Shown here one piece after another: positions 10,612 to 10,907 of a stretch of 10,907 nt of DNA. Made by a program: the position numbers and the translations under genes. The notes beneath the pieces were generated by a model, which was given only the letters and a program-made list of their open reading frames with translations, was not told the origin of the DNA and did no database searches. Location: the NCBI GenBank assembly GCA_030670165.1, contig DAOVCF010000045.1, forward strand, positions 1 through 10,907, written 5' to 3'. The stretch is from Candidatus Stahliibacteriota bacterium. Lineage in GTDB: Bacteria > Hydrothermota > Tepidihabitantia > B3-TA06. Positions within the stretch are counted from its first letter, which is position 1; every line of letters begins with the position of its first letter.

Positions 10612-10907
10612 TTATTTGATCAAGACGACTTTCTGTGCCGACGACTTACCACCACTCGGCACGATGAAGTAAACCCCAGGCCCGTAACACCCGTAACACT
10701 CGCCCCAGGTGATGGTGCCTTGCGTTAGGTCTGAGTGCAGTTCATCCACCTTGCGGCCCGAGGCGTCAAAGACAAAAGCGTGGAAGCCCTCGGGACGATC
10801 CGCGTAACGCAGAACGATCTGTGGGCCGATTGAGGTAACTACCTCCCAGTCGGTGTAGTGTGTTACGGGCGGCTGCTCGGCTACCCCTACGCCCATGTCC
10901 CAGTCGG
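10612..10907 (-). CDS. C-terminal end of a secreted protein with a T9SS/FlgD-like beta domain (partial)
   Basis: The frame is open to the right edge, reading DWDMGVGVAEQPPVTHYTDW at the edge, so the ATG at 10896 is probably internal and the gene starts beyond the window. The last 75 or so residues form a small beta sandwich: IVLRYADRPEGFHAFVFDASGRKVDELH, then TITWGECYGCYGPGVYFIVP and a final KVVLIK. The pattern of D-x-x-G-R-x-V, a W in the middle, G-x-G-V-Y-F and a basic end matches type IX secretion C-terminal sorting domains and the related FlgD-like Ig fold. Such domains end large secreted or surface proteins. The upstream function cannot be seen. A 9-bp tandem duplication adds a second CYG. 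Confidence 0.72.
   Translation of the reverse strand, partial: DWDMGVGVAEQPPVTHYTDWEVVTSIGPQIVLRYADRPEGFHAFVFDASGRKVDELHSDLTQGTITWGECYGCYGPGVYFIVPSGGKSSAQKVVLIK

Noticed and set aside
10408..10728. 106-codon plus-strand frame with the segment SSPLMGEGYGGGE
   Set aside because: This is the usual spurious translation of GC-rich intergenic repeats, and the last third is antisense to the secreted-protein domain.
1..10907. CRISPR array, prophage, insertion-sequence transposase, riboswitch or toxin-antitoxin pair
   Set aside because: I found no regularly spaced direct repeats, no transposase or phage motifs, and no recognisable aptamer; the gap sequences are short palindromic repeats and promoters only.

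Overview
This is a bacterial chromosomal window with mid-range GC by eye. It is dominated by a long, tightly packed, minus-strand block of housekeeping genes. The order ispE - tRNA-Gln - prs - rplY - pth - ychF - rpsF - ssb - rpsR - rplI is a widely shared bacterial synteny. It says 'bacterium' more than it names a phylum. The best lineage hint is the right edge, where the C-terminal end of a secreted protein carries a T9SS-type or FlgD-like beta domain. Together with the dense intergenic palindromes this fits an uncultured FCB-like or WOR-3-like lineage, a low-confidence inference.

Layout. 1-711 (+): the last codons of an unidentified, possibly membrane, protein overlap the start of endonuclease III (nth). 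712-1019: a gene-free stretch with a perfect 28-nt palindrome, a strong rho-independent terminator reading leftward for the minus-strand operon, and a REP/MITE-like element between that terminator and tyrS. 1020-9248 (-): transcribed from right to left as rmlD-like reductase, ispE, tRNA-Gln(UUG), prs, rplY, pth, ychF, rpsF, ssb, rpsR, rplI, a bifunctional-nuclease-family gene and tyrS. Gaps are mostly 0-50 nt, with several stop/start overlaps. 9249-9335: a compact divergent promoter region. 9336-10356 (+): an IscR-like Rrf2 regulator, a cutA gene interrupted by one in-frame TGA, and a SufT/MIP18 (DUF59) Fe-S assembly protein, all overlapping. 10357-10611: a gene-free stretch full of hairpins and an inverted pair of GC-rich repeats. 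10612-10907 (-): the secreted-protein C-terminus, cut by the window edge.

How the genes work together. The minus-strand block supplies translation (S6, S18, L9, L25, tyrosyl-tRNA synthetase, peptidyl-tRNA hydrolase, YchF, tRNA-Gln), replication and repair (SSB), PRPP for nucleotide synthesis, and the isoprenoid enzyme IspE. The plus-strand trio looks like an Fe-S or metal homeostasis unit: a regulator with three cluster-type cysteines, a CutA-family protein and an Fe-S maturation factor.

Most notable points: (1) cutA is intact over 108 codons except for a TGA exactly at its conserved Trp codon; (2) the ispE stop codon lies inside the tRNA-Gln gene, so 5' processing of the tRNA would make the ispE mRNA nonstop; (3) both divergent promoters place their predicted transcription starts on the start codons, implying leaderless mRNAs for rmlD and the Rrf2 gene; (4) a repeat-family palindrome appears to serve as the operon terminator.
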